Assembly: GCA_022225965.2 (NCBI GenBank)
Contig: JAKJXP020000209.1
Coordinates: forward strand, 1 to 20,674
Length of the DNA stretch: 20,674 nt
DNA from: Diatrype stigma
Lineage: Eukaryota; Ascomycota; Sordariomycetes; Xylariales; Diatrypaceae
Reading direction: 5' to 3'
Shown in pieces: positions 19,468 through 20,674 of this stretch. A program made the translations under genes and the position numbers. The notes below the pieces were generated by a model. That model saw only the letters and a program-made list of their open reading frames with translations. It was not told the origin of the DNA and did not search any database. Numbering within the stretch: the stretch's first letter is position 1; every line of letters begins with the position of its first letter.

Positions 19468-20562
19468 ATGTCAGTGGTGTATAAGAAAGGGCCGTGGTCG
19501 ACGGCGGAGGACGCGCAGCTCCTGCACCTCATCCAGATCACCGGGCCTGCGCAGTGGGTCAAGATCTCGCAGCAGATGGGGACGAGGTCGGCGAAGCAGT
19601 GCCGGGAGCGGTACCACCAGAACCTGAAGCCGACGCTGAGGCACGACCCGATCACGGCGGAGGAGGGCCGCGTGATCGAGCAGCTGGTGGAGCAGATGGG
19701 CAAGAGGTGGGCCGACATCGCGAGGAAGTTGAACAACCGCAGCGACAACCACGTCAAGAACTGGTGGAACAGCAACAACAGCCACCAGAAGCGACCGAAG
19801 AGCAGCAGGGCGTCGCCGAGGCTCTCGAGGGACTCGCTCGAGGACTATCGCTACGGGCCAGCACTACAGCCGCTGCCGCCATCCTCCGAGCACATGGGGT
19901 ACTCGCACCACCATCACCACCACCACCACCATCACCACGGCCACGGAATGCCGCCTTCCCCGACAGCGTACGGGAGCGCCCCTTCTTATCAGCAACAACA
20001 TCAGCAACAGCAGCATTCCTACAACACACATTCGGAGCTGCCGTCGCCGTCGACGATCTCGGTGGGCGGCGAGGCGCTCGACCGGGTCCCGTCGCTCATG
20101 TCGGACTCGGGGTCGGTGCACTCGACGTCGCCCAAGAGCGTGGCGATGCCCAGCACGCCGGACAGCCCGCCGATACTGCCGCCGCTCAAGATGGGGGACC
20201 CGGGCTCGTGGGAGTCGCGGCTCGCCTTCCGGAGCGGGAGGCCCGAGAGCCAGATCACGCTGCCGCCGCTCCGGCACGCGATGGGACAGCACCATTCTAC
20301 CCACCCCCACTCCCATTCCCACCACCAACACCAGCGCCATCACCAGCTCCCCACGGCACCCAGCTCGCCCACCGATACGCACGCGCGGTCACATAGCGAC
20401 GGCGGCAGCCACGAGGCCCGTTCCCATGCCCACGTCCACGCACATGCAGCCGGCATGGCCAGACAGATGCGGTTGCCGTCGCTCAGCGATGCCATCCGAC
20501 CCCCGATGTCCTCGTTATCCATCTCACCCTACGGCTACAGCAGCGCAAGGCCCCTGCGGTAG
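19468..20562 (+). CDS. R2R3-MYB transcription factor, FlbD/Rca-1-like
   Basis: The 364-residue protein has two N-terminal MYB repeats. R2 is about residues 6-55 (W10, W30, and Y49 where a third Trp is usual; core RSAKQCRERYHQNLKP), and R3 about 56-109 (I62 in place of the first Trp, W81, W99/W100; core RSDNHVKNWWN). The sequence between them, PTLRHDPITAEEGRVIEQLV, fits the fungal FlbD/Rca-1 type, which acts in conidiation and development, so a nuclear DNA-binding role is likely. The residues after R3 (NSNNSHQKRP) differ from the NGS...RRKR I expect in FlbD proper, so it may be a paralogue; no symbol is assigned. The rest is low complexity: 11 consecutive His (147-157), Gln-rich (174-182), S/T-P sites (191-235), two LPPL motifs (237-240, 265-268), a second His-rich stretch (274-292), HAHVHAHA (320-327), and a C-terminal LPSLSDAIRPPMSSLSIS (336-353). 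No intron is needed. ATG 19468 has a good GCCAAAGATG context. Confidence 0.92.
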   Translation: MSVVYKKGPWSTAEDAQLLHLIQITGPAQWVKISQQMGTRSAKQCRERYHQNLKPTLRHDPITAEEGRVIEQLVEQMGKRWADIARKLNNRSDNHVKNWWNSNNSHQKRPKSSRASPRLSRDSLEDYRYGPALQPLPPSSEHMGYSHHHHHHHHHHHGHGMPPSPTAYGSAPSYQQQHQQQQHSYNTHSELPSPSTISVGGEALDRVPSLMSDSGSVHSTSPKSVAMPSTPDSPPILPPLKMGDPGSWESRLAFRSGRPESQITLPPLRHAMGQHHSTHPHSHSHHQHQRHHQLPTAPSSPTDTHARSHSDGGSHEARSHAHVHAHAAGMARQMRLPSLSDAIRPPMSSLSISPYGYSSARPLR

Positions 20563-20674
20563 GGGCATCCCTGCGGGGGAAATCAGCTGTTGAAGTCGGC
20601 GATGCGAGAATGCGGGGAATGTCTGTTGAGTAAAAAACGCCGTGGGCTGGGTTCGCTGTGGTATGCCCTTTAAG
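20563..20674. other. 3' flank of the MYB gene to the window edge
   Basis: 112 bases after the stop codon, presumably 3' UTR. No polyadenylation signal of the AATAAA type is visible; GAGTAAAAAACG at 20628-20639 is A-rich. The window ends before a terminator could be judged. Confidence 0.5.

Noticed and set aside
19494..20396. Long plus-strand frame of 300 codons inside the MYB gene
   Set aside because: It is a shifted reading of the GC-rich MYB coding sequence; the frame from 19468 carries both MYB repeats.

Overview
The window looks like nuclear DNA of a filamentous ascomycete (Pezizomycotina, probably a Sordariomycete; I cannot go finer). The reasons are short introns (51-113 nt) with GT...AG ends and CTAAY-type branch sites, an SRP72 protein of the eukaryotic SRP with fungal-type sequence, a fungal R2R3-MYB regulator close to the FlbD/Rca-1 type, and AT-richer spacers full of TACCTA/TAGGTA words and microsatellites. 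No ribosome binding sites, operons, CRISPR arrays or bacterial-type defence genes are visible.

Layout. 1-3433: gene-poor spacer with a 25-base C run and short TACCTAC/GTAGGTA palindromes. 3434-4485 (+): two-exon gene for a conserved fungal protein of unknown function. 5021-7204 (+): two-exon gene for signal recognition particle subunit SRP72. 7205-8486: spacer. 8487-9858 (+): three-exon gene for a coiled-coil protein of unknown function. 9859-19467: about 9.6 kb with no convincing protein gene. It holds a tRNA-like relic, a 42-base T run and several tandem repeats. 19468-20562 (+): intronless-looking gene for an R2R3-MYB transcription factor with histidine-rich segments. 20563-20674: start of its 3' flank.

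All four genes are on the plus strand and each presumably has its own promoter. Nothing in the sequence links them in one pathway: SRP72 is housekeeping (protein targeting to the ER), the MYB protein is a likely developmental regulator, and the other two are uncharacterised. I reconstructed the exons by eye from reading frame, splice signals and remembered family patterns; each joined reading frame closes exactly. I do not see a complete new multi-gene system. The features most worth a second look are the very long non-coding region in front of the MYB gene, the tRNA-like module at 10703-10755, and the repeated TACCTA/TAGGTA motif confined to non-coding DNA.
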